A stretch of 64,000 nucleotides of DNA from Candidatus Bathyarchaeota archaeon A05DMB-5 (GTDB taxonomy: Archaea > Thermoproteota > Bathyarchaeia > Bathyarchaeales > Bathycorpusculaceae). Shown in pieces: positions 1 to 10,301 of this stretch. The position numbers and the translations under genes are program-made. The DNA is taken from contig JABFQP010000004.1 in the NCBI GenBank assembly GCA_019685655.1, positions 1 to 64,000 on the forward strand. Direction: 5' to 3'. The notes beneath the pieces are model-generated. The model did no database searches. It had not been told where the DNA came from and saw only the letters and a list, made by a program, of their open reading frames with translations. Within the stretch, counting starts at the first letter, position 1, and each line of letters starts with the position of its first letter.

Positions 1-1000
<1,000 letters not shown>

Positions 1001-1142
1001 ATTTTGAAGTGGTGAGAGAATAGTGTGGGTGTGTTGGTTGCTTGTGCATGGTGTTGTTGTGTATTTTTGTTTGGTTTTGGAGTTATGGTTTTTAATTAGG
1101 TTTAGTGATAGATTGTTCTTCGAAAGGTTGTGTGGTGCTGGT

Positions 1143-1532
1143 TTGCCGTTGCGTTATGTTGAGGCTTTGGATGTTAAGAGGTTGGTTGATGAGATTGTGG
1201 ATTGTTTGGGTTTGTTTCATGTTGTGCCGCAGTTCGTTTATTGTTATCGGAGTTTTGGTTCGGAGTCTAAGCGTGTGATTGCTCGTATTCATGGGTTGAG
1301 TAGGATTTGGCAGGAGGCGTTGAGGAAGCATGCGGCGTATGTTATTGAGGTTGTTTCTGAGCGGTATGATCAGTTGAGTGAGGAGGAGAAGGAGAAGACG
1401 GTGATTCATGAGTTGTTGCATATTCCGAAGGGGTTTTCTGGGGGTTTTCGTCCGCATAAGGGTTATGTTGAGAAGGCGGAAGTGGAACGGCTGCATCGAT
1501 TATTTGTGAAGCGGAGAGCTTTGAAAGAGTAG
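1143..1532 (+). CDS. Putative zinc metallopeptidase-like protein (HELLH motif)
   Basis: A protein of about 129 residues with HELLHIP followed some 15 residues later by a further His (GGFRPHKGY), a zincin-type HExxH...H arrangement. The core IEVVSERYDQL...EKEKTVIHELLHIP...GYV matches the archaeal/phage putative metallopeptidase family as I remember it; the substrate is unknown. The frame is open back to a GTG at 1023, but those residues look like translated non-coding sequence. I prefer TTG 1143, preceded by GGTG, because the family usually begins just before the xxDVKRLVDEIV segment. The gene follows the 23S rRNA directly and is unusually rich in TTG/GTT codons compared with the A-rich codon use elsewhere, so it may be an imported or strand-biased gene. 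Confidence 0.7.
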   Translation: MPLRYVEALDVKRLVDEIVDCLGLFHVVPQFVYCYRSFGSESKRVIARIHGLSRIWQEALRKHAAYVIEVVSERYDQLSEEEKEKTVIHELLHIPKGFSGGFRPHKGYVEKAEVERLHRLFVKRRALKE

Positions 1533-1603
1533 ATTTTGGCAAGATTGCAAAGTTTTTTCTTTCATAAGTAATGTGTTTTTGTGCTCTGCGTAGCTATACC
1601 CCC

Positions 1604-1613
1604 CTTATAAATA
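1604..1613 (+). promoter_or_regulatory. TATA-box promoter of the OsmC gene
   Basis: CTTATAAATA lies about 66 bases before the OsmC ATG in the 146-base gap after the metallopeptidase-like gene. This is a good archaeal TATA element; transcription would begin near 1635. No strong ribosome-binding site is seen before the ATG. Confidence 0.5.
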
Positions 1614-1678
1614 GGTTGAATTATGGGTTAGAATATTAGAGGGAAAATTTTAAGGCAACAAGCGATAAAGACTATTGC

Positions 1679-2116
1679 ATGCCAGAGTTCACTTTTGAAG
1701 GAACAGCCAAATGGAAAAGCGGCACAGAATGCGACCTATCCATAAAGGGCAAACACATTGTCACGGTTAGTCCGCCGCCAGAATTCGGCGGGAAACAAGG
1801 CTACTGTGTTCCAGAAGAAATTTTCGCCGCCTCATTAGCCTCATGCATGAACACGATTTTCCTATTAATCGCAAAAAACTCTCAGTTGGCTCTGAAGAAT
1901 CTGGAAACAAAAACAACCGTGAAAATGAACGTGGAGGGTCTTGAAAAGCTCATCTTCACACACGTTCACTTTGACATGGCGATTAAGCTGGAAAAGGATG
2001 ACGAATGGAACCGCAAAAAAGCGAACGCAGTCTTTAAAATGACTGAGAAAATATGTCCACTTAGGCAGTCGTGGGGAGAAAAAGTCCCAATAACGTTTAA
2101 GCTAACCTTTCAATAG
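1679..2116 (+). CDS. OsmC family peroxiredoxin-like protein
   Basis: 145 residues, the usual length for OsmC/Ohr proteins. These thiol-dependent proteins reduce organic hydroperoxides in the cytoplasm through two conserved cysteines. Both are visible: one in FAASLASCMNT (about residue 60) at the start of the long central helix, the other in EKICPLRQS (about residue 122). The order of beta-rich N-terminus, central helix and C-terminal strand fits the family. It has its own TATA promoter. Its 3' end overlaps the convergent acyl-CoA dehydrogenase gene by a few bases. Family assignment is firm; the natural substrate is unknown. Confidence 0.9.
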   Translation: MPEFTFEGTAKWKSGTECDLSIKGKHIVTVSPPPEFGGKQGYCVPEEIFAASLASCMNTIFLLIAKNSQLALKNLETKTTVKMNVEGLEKLIFTHVHFDMAIKLEKDDEWNRKKANAVFKMTEKICPLRQSWGEKVPITFKLTFQ

Positions 2117-3282
2117 GACTTAGGCAAGCCTAACACGTGCTGTCCAATGAACGCCAGAGCCATTTGATGCGTCACTGGCGCTAAGCGTATCAAGTTTACT
2201 TCGCGCCACCACCGCTCAACATCATACTCCACAGCATAACCGTAACCGCCAAAAGTCTGCATTGCATGATAAACAGCACTAATGCCCGCTTCTACAGCAG
2301 CAACCTTAGCCATGTTCGCCTCAGCACCGCATTCTTGTCCCTTATCATAAAGCCAAGCAGCCTTATAATTCAGCAAATGTGCAGCTTCAATCTTTGCCTT
2401 AGCATCAGCAAGCGGAAACTGAACAGCTTGATGCGAACCAATAGGCGCCTCAAACACTCTGCGTTCTTTCGCGTAATCAACCGCTTTCTTAATCGCCAAA
2501 AGTCCAATACCGCAAGCAGCAGCAGAAAAACTCATTCTCTCTGGATTAAGCGTGTCCAAAACAAAATACCACCCCTTATCCACCTCGCCTAAAAGGCAAT
2601 CCTTGGGCACTCTAAGGTCGCTAATATACATTTCAAAAGTCTTCGAATAGTTAATTCCATGCTTCTCTATTGGGATAATCTCCACAGCAGGATTAGGCAA
2701 ATCCACAACAAAAAGGCTTAAACCCAAAGTGCGCTTAGCAACCTTATCCACGGGCGTGGTTCTCGTCACAAGCAACATTCCTTTAGCCCGGTCAGCACCA
2801 GAAATAAACATTTTCTGACCATTAACCACATACTCTTCCCCTTCAAGTTTAGCCGTGGTGCTAATGTTTAACGTGTTCGTTCCAGCATCAGGCTCTGTTA
2901 AAGCCAAACAAAACTCCATTCCCTTAGCAATTTGCGGCAAATACTTCTGCTTCTGTGCCTCATTACCATGCTTAACTATGGATAAACCACCGAAAACAGA
3001 ACTTAAACACAAAAACCACTCACCAGCCAACCCGCAACCTTCAGAAGCCAAAGTCTCCATAGCCAAAATCATCTCAAACATGCCCATGCCACCGCCACCA
3101 TACTTTTCTGGAATCACAATGCCAGGAAAGCCCGCTTCAACCAAACTTTTCCAGAAATCCTCTGGAAACTCGTGCTTCTTATCCTTCTCACGCCAATATT
3201 CAGGACCAAAATCTCGCGCAATATCGCATGCCGCTTCAACAATCATTTTCTGCTCGGCTGTTAATTCAAAATTCAAAGTCAT
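2110..3282 (-). CDS. Acyl-CoA dehydrogenase
   Basis: 390 residues, full length for a FAD-dependent acyl-CoA dehydrogenase, which introduces an alpha-beta double bond into acyl-CoA and passes electrons to an electron-transfer flavoprotein. Visible blocks are the N-terminal helical domain (LTAEQKMIVEAACDIAR), the FAD/substrate loop LALTEPDAGTN and VNGQKMFISGADRAKG, and the C-terminal helical domain with RRVFEAPIGSHQAVQF and the terminal MQTFGGYGY signature. Start ATG 3282. No ETF genes are in the window. It is convergent with OsmC. The position near acetoacetyl-CoA synthetase and CoA-transferase suggests fatty-acid or branched acyl-CoA breakdown, but chain-length specificity cannot be read. Confidence 0.95.
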   Translation of the reverse strand: MTLNFELTAEQKMIVEAACDIARDFGPEYWREKDKKHEFPEDFWKSLVEAGFPGIVIPEKYGGGGMGMFEMILAMETLASEGCGLAGEWFLCLSSVFGGLSIVKHGNEAQKQKYLPQIAKGMEFCLALTEPDAGTNTLNISTTAKLEGEEYVVNGQKMFISGADRAKGMLLVTRTTPVDKVAKRTLGLSLFVVDLPNPAVEIIPIEKHGINYSKTFEMYISDLRVPKDCLLGEVDKGWYFVLDTLNPERMSFSAAACGIGLLAIKKAVDYAKERRVFEAPIGSHQAVQFPLADAKAKIEAAHLLNYKAAWLYDKGQECGAEANMAKVAAVEAGISAVYHAMQTFGGYGYAVEYDVERWWREVNLIRLAPVTHQMALAFIGQHVLGLPKSY

Positions 3283-3410
3283 CTCTCACCTAAATTCACT
3301 GTTAAGTATTGGCTAAAAGCTTCCATACAATTTTAAACTTTCGCCGAAAAATCGCAAGAACCAATGAAGCAGAGGGTTACAACAAAAAAAGGAGAAAGTT
3401 TGCATACGTT

Positions 3411-3780
3411 TTATCTTGCTAATGCTCCGCCTATAAGCCCACCAATAGCAGCTATTATTGCTCCAAAAATGCCGAGAAGAACCGCTGCAACCGCCACAAG
3501 TAATCCTAACAGAAAGCCTATAAACCCGCCAAGCAACCCACCCAAAAGCCCACCTAAAGCAACCAACCCGATAGCTATAAGCACAGCAATTATGAGCCCT
3601 CCCAAAATTCCAGCAAGAAAACCAGCCAAAGCACCTTTCCACAAGCCTTTAGCTATCAACCCAGCAACCAATCCGCCAATAAAATGACCAATTATCGGAA
3701 GCGCCCACCCAATAGCAACGATAACCACAAAGCCTGCAAAAGCTCAAGCCACAAACTGCCAGAGCCATTTCCCAAATCAA
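3411..3780 (-). CDS. Glycine/alanine/leucine-rich small membrane protein (DUF5518-like), probable frameshift near its 5' end
   Basis: About 105 residues in the main frame (GTG at 3728), made almost wholly of Gly, Ala, Leu and Ile with repeated GGLxxG and GGxxGG steps, predicting three to four tightly packed membrane helices. It resembles archaeal small integral membrane proteins of the DUF5518 kind; function unknown. The first helix appears cut. Upstream, a TTG at 3780 with an AGGAG site starts a second frame that reads MIWEMALAVCGL. Removing one base near 3745 would join it to AFAGFVVIVAIGW, the expected opening helix. I therefore read this as one gene with a one-base indel, real or from sequencing. 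Confidence 0.6.
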
Positions 3781-3866
3781 CATTTCTCCTCATCGCTTTC
3801 GTTAACAACTATTATCCTCATCACATATAGGCATATTCCTCGAAAAAAGAAAAAAGAGGAAAAAAC

Positions 3867-5965
3867 TTAGTCAATAAACAGTTTTTTGCTTTTCTTTGCT
3901 AGAACCGCAATTGCAATTGAAAGTGCCATGAAAATCATTAAGAGAGTAATTGTTGGAAATTCTGGAATCACTTGATATGCATAGTTTAGTCCGCTATTAT
4001 CTTTGGTGGCTGTATTGCCGACGTTATCGCTGGCAGAGATTTTGAAACTAACCCATGTGCCGTAGAACTGTTTCGGAAGCAGTGCTTCAAAAAGACCCGA
4101 TGTCGAATTATAGTTCATCTTTGTATTTGCCCATGTTGTTCCATTGTCAAAACTGTAGAGGAGGCTCACAAGATTGCTGTTTACTCCGCTTCCAGAGTCG
4201 GTCACATTTGCATAGACAGTTACCAGTTCTCCTTGGTTGATGTCTCCCGTTGGGTAATGTGTAGGCGTCTCTATCGTTGGAGAAGTCTTGTCAAGAAACA
4301 TCGTTGCCGTTTTGAAGGTTTCCTCATTTCCAAAATTGTCCACACTGTAGTATTTTATCGTGTGACTGCCATCTGCCAAGCTTGAAAGAGTGAAAGGACT
4401 TCCATAAACTTGCCATGAGCCACCATCAATTTTATAATAAGTTGCAGAAACTCCAGACTCATCATCATGGGCTGATAGAGAAATTTTAGACGTTGCAGAT
4501 AGCCAGTCTTTTCCAGCAGAGGAATATGCCGTGTAGCCTAAAGATGTTGAAGGCGGTGTCTTGTCAACAAACGCTATTGTCAACCAAACGTCATAATAAT
4601 CTGTGTTTAAATCTCTAGCCATGTCAACTATGAAAATTCTTCCATCAAGTACTGCAATCTCTGGGTTCCTGTTGGAGGAGTAGAACCACTCCTGAAAGTT
4701 GAGAGTACCGTTCATATTAGTTATTCGCGTTTCCGGAATGATTTTGTTTCCAGTTGCGTTGACCAGCGCATAATAAATGTCTGTGTAATCCCCACCTTCA
4801 AAACGGTTAATCCAAACAATGTGCGCCATATCGTGAGTGTCAACAGCTATGTTTGCCAAGAAAGATTGAACACCGTCATCTTCAGAAATTAACATTTCAT
4901 CAACGACTTTTATTACATCCGGATCAGCAGAATCTCCGCTTCTATCGTCTAAATAGGGGTTGATTTTCATGTAGAAAATATCTGTTTGCGGTTGCGTTGA
5001 GCTGTTGTGCCATGCAATGTGAATCATGTCATGGGAATCTATGTCCACAAATGGTCTAGTATGCCTCCATGTCTCGTTACTGTTTGTCAGTTGAGTGTTG
5101 TTTATCAATGTGTTTCCGGTACTTCCATCAATCATAGTATACCATACATCTCGCCAACTACCGCTGTCAGTCCAGTTTTGTGTAACGAGGAACACGTGCG
5201 CGTTGCCGTGAGAATCCACAACAATCTCAGGTTCGCTCCAATCGACGTCAATGTAAAAACCAGCAGTAACGTTAACTTCTGGAAGAACTATTACTCCATT
5301 TTTGTCCATCACAAGATAATGTAACTCGCCCATCGCAGCCCATGTGTCATTATCGAACCATACAACATGAACTCTGTCTGAAGAATCAACAGCAACGTTA
5401 GCGGCTCGCGATTTGCTGGCATCTTCTGTACTAATTATTGTTTCCGGTATAACCGTTATATTCGCGTAGTCAGCCGCACTGCCATCCATGTCGTCCAAGT
5501 ACGGGTTTATCTTCAAATATACGACTTCTTGCTGGTACAGCGTCGTGTAGTTTGTGTAGTCTGGCCAAGGATCATAAATGGATTGTGCATGAAAAACTAT
5601 GTGAACATTGTTATCTGAATCAACACCTATTGATGCTCTCCGAGCATGATATGAAGTAGCATTCATATTGGGGTCAAGGCATGTCTCGTTAATCAGCGTG
5701 TTGCCATAGCGGTCCACCATCATATAGTATAAAATAGCAGTGTCATTTCCAATCCATACGATGTGAAGGTTACCGTTATGGTCAAGGCTATTGAAGGAGC
5801 TTCTTCCTAATGCCCACTAGATATCTGCGTTAACTCTTTATAGATGACAACCGGATCGTACTCGGCACTTGTATGTGGAGCGAGAAAAGTTTGCAATGTC
5901 AAAATGAGCGACATAATTAAAAGAGTCGCCAGATACATCATCTTAACTTTAGAATTATTTTTCAT
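3867..5965 (-). CDS. Secreted, membrane-anchored repeat protein with Ig-like domains; frameshift near 5815 separates the signal peptide
   Basis: The main frame (618 codons from 5723) holds four to five repeats of the type VDSxDxVHVVWxDN, which suggest a beta-propeller or sialidase-like fold. It then has two Ig-like modules (from DKTPPSTS and from DKTSPTIETP) and a C-terminal sorting-type tail: IPEFP, a hydrophobic helix, then a lysine-rich end. This layout fits an exported surface protein held by its C-terminal helix. The main frame has no signal peptide. One lies just upstream in another frame: ATG 5965, preceded by GGAG, encodes a basic start and hydrophobic core ending APHTSAEYDPVVIYKE. 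The frames meet near 5800-5830, and a one-base correction would fuse them, adding SSFNSLDHNGNLHIVWIGND as another repeat. Ligand unknown. Confidence 0.7.
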
Positions 5966-6101
5966 CTATATTATCTCCAGATTTTGATGTTAACCACATT
6001 TTTGTGTGTAGCTATTAAATCTTTTGTATACTTCTTTTAGAGCGTTTATTCTAAGTCTTCAATAACCTTGAAACATCAATTCTTATATGGAATAACTGTC
6101 G

Positions 6102-6110
6102 AATTATATG
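6102..6110 (+). promoter_or_regulatory. TATA-like promoter element for the LeuA-family gene
   Basis: An A/T-rich TATA-like stretch (ttatatgtg) sits about 30-40 bases before the GTG/ATG start cluster at 6139-6148. No ribosome-binding site is seen before either start, so the mRNA is probably leaderless or has a very short leader. Confidence 0.4.
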
Positions 6111-6138
6111 TGTATATTTCGCTTCCCTTTATCGGAAT

Positions 6139-7458
6139 GTGCGTTGGATGAGAAAAACAATATTCAAAAAACTTGAAGCGCAAGGACTAATAGCAAACTA
6201 CAACCACTACAGAAAAAACCTGCCTCCAAAACTTCCAGAAAGAGTCTTCATCTGGGACGAAACCCTGAGAGAAGGCGTCCAAACACCCACGGTATATCTA
6301 ACATACGTTGAAAAGGTAAAACTCGCCAAAATGCTGGACGAAATGGGCGTAGCCCTCATAACTGTTGGATTTCCAGCAATCTCCGAAGAAGAAAAAAGCG
6401 ACGTTAGAAAAATCGCAAACGAAAGCTTCCAACAAGCACGCCTCGCAGCATCTGCACGCACAATAAAAAGCGACATAGACGCTTGCCTAGAATGCGGAAT
6501 AAGAGAGCTTATGATATTCACACCTTTCAACGGACTGAACCTTCAATACAGACTAAAAATGACAAAAGAACAAGTACTACAGAAAACCACCGAATCCATA
6601 GAATACGCAAAAAAACACGGCGCAACCGTAAACTTTGTTTTAGAAGACGCAACAAGGACACCAATAGAAGAGATTATACAAATCTTCGAAACCGCAATAA
6701 AAGCAGGAGCAAGTCGCTTAGTAATAGCAGACACAGTTGGCTTCCTAAGACCCTTATCAATGCGCTATTTGATTTCGCACGTAAGAGAGGAACTCCTAGA
6801 AAAAACCAAGAAGGAAATCCCACTTTCCATCCACTGCCACAACGACTTCGGCTTAGCCACAGCAAACACCCTAGCAGCAGTTGAGGAAGGCATAGCCTAC
6901 GTTCACACGTGCATTGCAGGATTTGGAGAAAGAGCCGGAGTCGCACCATTCGAAGAAGTAGTCACCGCATTAGAACTGCTCTACAACATAGACACAGGCG
7001 TAGACATGAAAAAACTTTACAGACTCTCACAGTTAGCCGAAAAAAGCTTTGCATTGCCAATACAATATCACAAGCCCATAGTAGGCGACAACACGTTTTC
7101 ATACGAAGTCGACGAATACATCCACGGCATGCTCGCTCATCCGCTAATATACGAACCCTTCCCACCCGAAATCATCGAGAGAGGAACAACATTCTTTTTC
7201 GGTAGACAAACCGGAAGACAAACAGTAGAAAGCCGTTTGGCATCCGCGGGAATTAAAGCAACACCATGGCAAATAGACGAAATAGTAAGACGAATAAGAA
7301 CAATGCAGGAAAGCATGGACAAGGGCGGAGCGCAAATGACATTCTACCAAATCAAAAAGCTAATGCGAGAACTAAGGAAAGGGTTAACAGAAGAGGAATT
7401 CTGGAGAATTACTGAGCAAGTCACGAAACAAAAACCTAAACTTCCAACACCCACTTGA
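6139..7458 (+). CDS. LeuA/homocitrate synthase-family acyltransferase (DRE-TIM metallolyase)
   Basis: 439 residues. The TIM-barrel signature WDETLREGVQTP near residue 40 carries the metal-binding Asp and catalytic Arg. HCHNDFGLATANTLAA near residue 240 carries the metal-binding HxH, and GFGERAGVAPFEE follows. This family condenses acetyl-CoA with a 2-oxoacid (isopropylmalate, citramalate, homocitrate or Re-citrate synthase). There is no LeuA-type regulatory domain of full size at the C-terminus, and no leuBCD neighbours, so the 2-oxoacid substrate cannot be assigned. Start is GTG 6139 or ATG 6148. The gene stands alone, convergent with acetoacetyl-CoA synthetase. Confidence 0.85.
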   Translation: MRWMRKTIFKKLEAQGLIANYNHYRKNLPPKLPERVFIWDETLREGVQTPTVYLTYVEKVKLAKMLDEMGVALITVGFPAISEEEKSDVRKIANESFQQARLAASARTIKSDIDACLECGIRELMIFTPFNGLNLQYRLKMTKEQVLQKTTESIEYAKKHGATVNFVLEDATRTPIEEIIQIFETAIKAGASRLVIADTVGFLRPLSMRYLISHVREELLEKTKKEIPLSIHCHNDFGLATANTLAAVEEGIAYVHTCIAGFGERAGVAPFEEVVTALELLYNIDTGVDMKKLYRLSQLAEKSFALPIQYHKPIVGDNTFSYEVDEYIHGMLAHPLIYEPFPPEIIERGTTFFFGRQTGRQTVESRLASAGIKATPWQIDEIVRRIRTMQESMDKGGAQMTFYQIKKLMRELRKGLTEEEFWRITEQVTKQKPKLPTPT

Positions 7459-7490
7459 CGCTTTTAGCTTGTTGCCTTGCAACCATTGAA

Positions 7491-9458
7491 CTAACCTTTC
7501 TGAAGTTCCGGAAGAATCTTCTCAAAATAATCAAGAGATTCCGGGTTAATCAAAGCCTCTCGATTTATGACAGGCTTACCATGAATTATGTTCCAAACGG
7601 CAATCTCAACTTTTTTCATGTTAAAAGTGTAAGGAATGTCTGGCGCTTCGATTATTAAAGCTGGCACGTGCCGTGGAGAAGCATTTTCTCGCAGAGTTTT
7701 CCTAATCTTATCTTTCAAAGCCTCTGTTAGGCTGTATCCCGGAGCAATTTTAACGAACAGGATTATGCGTTGGTCTCCCTTCCATTCTTGCCCAACTGCT
7801 AGGCTGTCAGCAATTTCCGGCAGTTTCTCCACGATGTTATAGATTTCAGCTGTGCCTATGCGCACTCCGGAAGGCTTTAAAACAGCATCAGAGCGTCCGC
7901 AATGGGTTACGCCGCCTGTGTCGCCGTGGACGATTATGAAGTCGCCGTGCCGCCACACGTTTTTGTTCGGATAAAATCTGAAGTATGCGTCTAAATACTT
8001 CTCGTTATTTGGGTCGTTCCAGAAATAAAGTGGCATTGAAGGCGCCGGTGCTTCACAAACAAGCTCTCCCTGCTTATCAACCACGGCATTGCCCTTTTCG
8101 TCATAAGCTTTAATTTTCATCCCTAACGCTGGAGCTTGCAGTTCGCCGGCGTATACTGGAAGAGTCGGGCTTCCAGCGGTGAAACAACCGTTGATGTCTG
8201 TGCCGCCGGCTATCGAATTGAAATGCAAATCCTTTTTGATTGCTTTGTAAACGTACTCGAAACCTTCCGCTGACAAGGGCGAGCCGGTCTGGGAAATTTC
8301 ACGAAGCGAAGACAAATCATAGTCTTTGCATGGCTGAACATTTTGGCTTTTTAGAAAGTTTATGTAGCTTGCGCTGCAGCCAAAAATGGTTATTTGTTCA
8401 TTTTGAACTAACCGCCACATGGCATTAGCGTCAGGATAGCATGGGTTTCCATCATACAACACTATGGTGGCTCCCACGGCTAAAGAGCTTAAAAGCCAGT
8501 TCCACATCATCCAACTACAACTTGTAATATACATGATTACGTCTTCACGTTTCAAATCCGTGTGAAGTATAAGTTCTTTTAAATGGTTGACGAGGATTCC
8601 GCCTGCTCCTTGCACCATACATTTTGGCTTGCCAGTCGTCCCAGAAGAAAACATAATGTACACGGGATGGTCAGAAGGCAACTGTTCAAACTTAATCTCT
8701 GGACGTTTCTCCTTCGACAAGAAGTCATCGTAATATGCCGCGTTAGGAATGTTGCTGACGTCTGGTTCATCTTCTGCAAACGAGGCAACAACAACCTTTT
8801 TGAGCGAAGAAATCTGCTTAGCGATTCTTTCCACATTAGACAAGATACTGAAGGTTTTTCCTTTATACCAGTACCCATCAGCCGTAAACAAAACCTTAGG
8901 CTCAATCTGACCCAAACGGTCCAGCACTGCTGAAACGCCTAATTCTGCACCGCATGAAGCCCACACTGCACCGACGCTTGTTGCAGCAAGCATTGCAGTG
9001 GCTGTTTCGATTAAATTCGGCATGTAGGCAACCACGCGGTCTCCCGGAGCAACGCCTATCTCGCGTAGTGATTTGGCAAGACGAGCAACTTTATCATATA
9101 ATTCTGCATAGGTTATTTTCGCTGTTTTTTGGTTTTCGCCTTTGAATATGAAAGCTGTGTGGTTGTCTCTGTATCTTAGAAGGTTCTCTGCAAAATTCAG
9201 TTTTGCTCCAACAAACCATTTTGCTCCTGGAAACTTGTTTAAGTCGTCAACCACTTTTTCGTATTTGCGTGAACATATAACCTTACCGAACTCCCACATG
9301 CTTGACCAAAACTTGGGTATGTTCTCGATTGACCAGTTGTAAAGTTGAAAGTAAGAACTTATCTTCAAAGAGTGCTTCTTGTTAACAAAATCAATAAACT
9401 TGGTCATATTCGCCTTTTGTGTGCGTTCCGCGGAAGGTTTCCAAAGCAGTCTTCCCAT
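7491..9458 (-). CDS. Acetoacetyl-CoA synthetase (acetoacetate-CoA ligase)
   Basis: 655 residues, the length expected for acetoacetate-CoA ligase of the ANL superfamily, which activates acetoacetate to its CoA thioester through an acyl-adenylate. The opening LLWKPSAERTQKANMTKFIDFVN and the block FPGAKWFVGAKLNFAENLLR are characteristic of this subfamily rather than acetyl-CoA synthetase. The P-loop-like YIMFSSGTTGKPKCMVQ, the adenylation motif GGTDINGCF and the hinge HCGRSDAVLKPSGVRIGT are all present. It is co-directional with, and 28 bases downstream of, the two CoA-transferase genes, which suggests one transcript handling ketoacid and acyl-CoA conversion. Confidence 0.9.
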   Translation of the reverse strand: MGRLLWKPSAERTQKANMTKFIDFVNKKHSLKISSYFQLYNWSIENIPKFWSSMWEFGKVICSRKYEKVVDDLNKFPGAKWFVGAKLNFAENLLRYRDNHTAFIFKGENQKTAKITYAELYDKVARLAKSLREIGVAPGDRVVAYMPNLIETATAMLAATSVGAVWASCGAELGVSAVLDRLGQIEPKVLFTADGYWYKGKTFSILSNVERIAKQISSLKKVVVASFAEDEPDVSNIPNAAYYDDFLSKEKRPEIKFEQLPSDHPVYIMFSSGTTGKPKCMVQGAGGILVNHLKELILHTDLKREDVIMYITSCSWMMWNWLLSSLAVGATIVLYDGNPCYPDANAMWRLVQNEQITIFGCSASYINFLKSQNVQPCKDYDLSSLREISQTGSPLSAEGFEYVYKAIKKDLHFNSIAGGTDINGCFTAGSPTLPVYAGELQAPALGMKIKAYDEKGNAVVDKQGELVCEAPAPSMPLYFWNDPNNEKYLDAYFRFYPNKNVWRHGDFIIVHGDTGGVTHCGRSDAVLKPSGVRIGTAEIYNIVEKLPEIADSLAVGQEWKGDQRIILFVKIAPGYSLTEALKDKIRKTLRENASPRHVPALIIEAPDIPYTFNMKKVEIAVWNIIHGKPVINREALINPESLDYFEKILPELQKG

Positions 9459-9486
9459 AATCTTATCCCATGCAGCAAAAACTCAA

Positions 9487-10281
9487 CTAAGCTTTGTTTC
9501 TCGGTATGTAAATGCCTTGAGGGTCTATCTCCCTAAGAAGCTTAAGCTCTTCATAAGTTGGCAATTCCGTTGTCGGCACTTCTTTTGGCACAATTAAGTC
9601 AAAGCCACTATTCTCCAACACTTGCTCCACCGCAACACCCGGATGAACCGCAGCCAATCTAACTCTTTTAGTCTGCGGTTCAAAATCCATTTGGCACAAG
9701 TTTGTAACAACAAGCGATGGACCAACGCCACGCAGTCCAGCTTTTTCTCTTGCTCCGGGTCCGTTTATGAAGCCTGGGCTTGTCATGTAATCGAGTTTTT
9801 TCACCATTTTTCTTTTTTCATGAGTCATTATGATTACTATGCGTTTGGCTGATGAGACTATGTCGTTTCCTCCGCCGCTGCCTGGCAATCTAACGTTTGG
9901 CTTTTCGAAGGGTCCTATATACGTGGTGTTTATGTTTCCGTATTCGTCGATTTGTGCTGCGCCTACGAAGCCCACGTCCACATGTCCGCCTTGCAGCATT
10001 AAGCCTAATGTTTCGATTAAGCCGATTGCGCCTGATGCGCGATAACCTAGTCTTGAGTCGGCTATTGATAGGGCGATGTCTATGGCGTTTGAGTCTATGA
10101 ATCCGGCTTCGTAAACTATTTTTGCGTTTGGCGCGTGTGTTCGTTTTGCTAGCATTGCAGCTATCATTGGCAGTCCAGTGCCTATGAAGACGACTTCGCC
10201 GTTTTTTATTGCTCTTGCTCCGCAAACAGCCATGAGCTCTAATGTGGTGAATTCGCCGAGTTGTGCGTATTTTTTCTTCAT
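9487..10281 (-). CDS. CoA-transferase, beta subunit (glutaconate CoA-transferase type)
   Basis: 264 residues of the class I CoA-transferase beta fold. Motifs include VFIGTGLPMIAAMLAKRTHAPN, the segment IVYEAGFID whose Glu is a candidate for the thioester-forming catalytic residue, and the oxyanion loop RLPGSGGGNDIVSSAKR. It pairs with the alpha subunit immediately upstream (20-base gap), and together they should form an alpha-beta enzyme that swaps CoA between carboxylic acids. The family includes glutaconate CoA-transferase and IpdAB-like enzymes; the actual acid is unknown. Neighbouring acetoacetyl-CoA synthetase suggests ketoacid metabolism. Start ATG 10281. Confidence 0.85.
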   Translation of the reverse strand: MKKKYAQLGEFTTLELMAVCGARAIKNGEVVFIGTGLPMIAAMLAKRTHAPNAKIVYEAGFIDSNAIDIALSIADSRLGYRASGAIGLIETLGLMLQGGHVDVGFVGAAQIDEYGNINTTYIGPFEKPNVRLPGSGGGNDIVSSAKRIVIIMTHEKRKMVKKLDYMTSPGFINGPGAREKAGLRGVGPSLVVTNLCQMDFEPQTKRVRLAAVHPGVAVEQVLENSGFDLIVPKEVPTTELPTYEELKLLREIDPQGIYIPRNKA

Positions 10282-10301
10282 CTTGTTTTTCTCCCCTTTT
10301 T

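Noticed and set aside
1092-1496. An open frame of 134 codons on the minus strand opposite the metallopeptidase-like gene.
   Set aside because: Its Leu/Asn/Thr-rich translation is the mirror of the biased codons on the + strand, where the HELLH protein is clearly coded.
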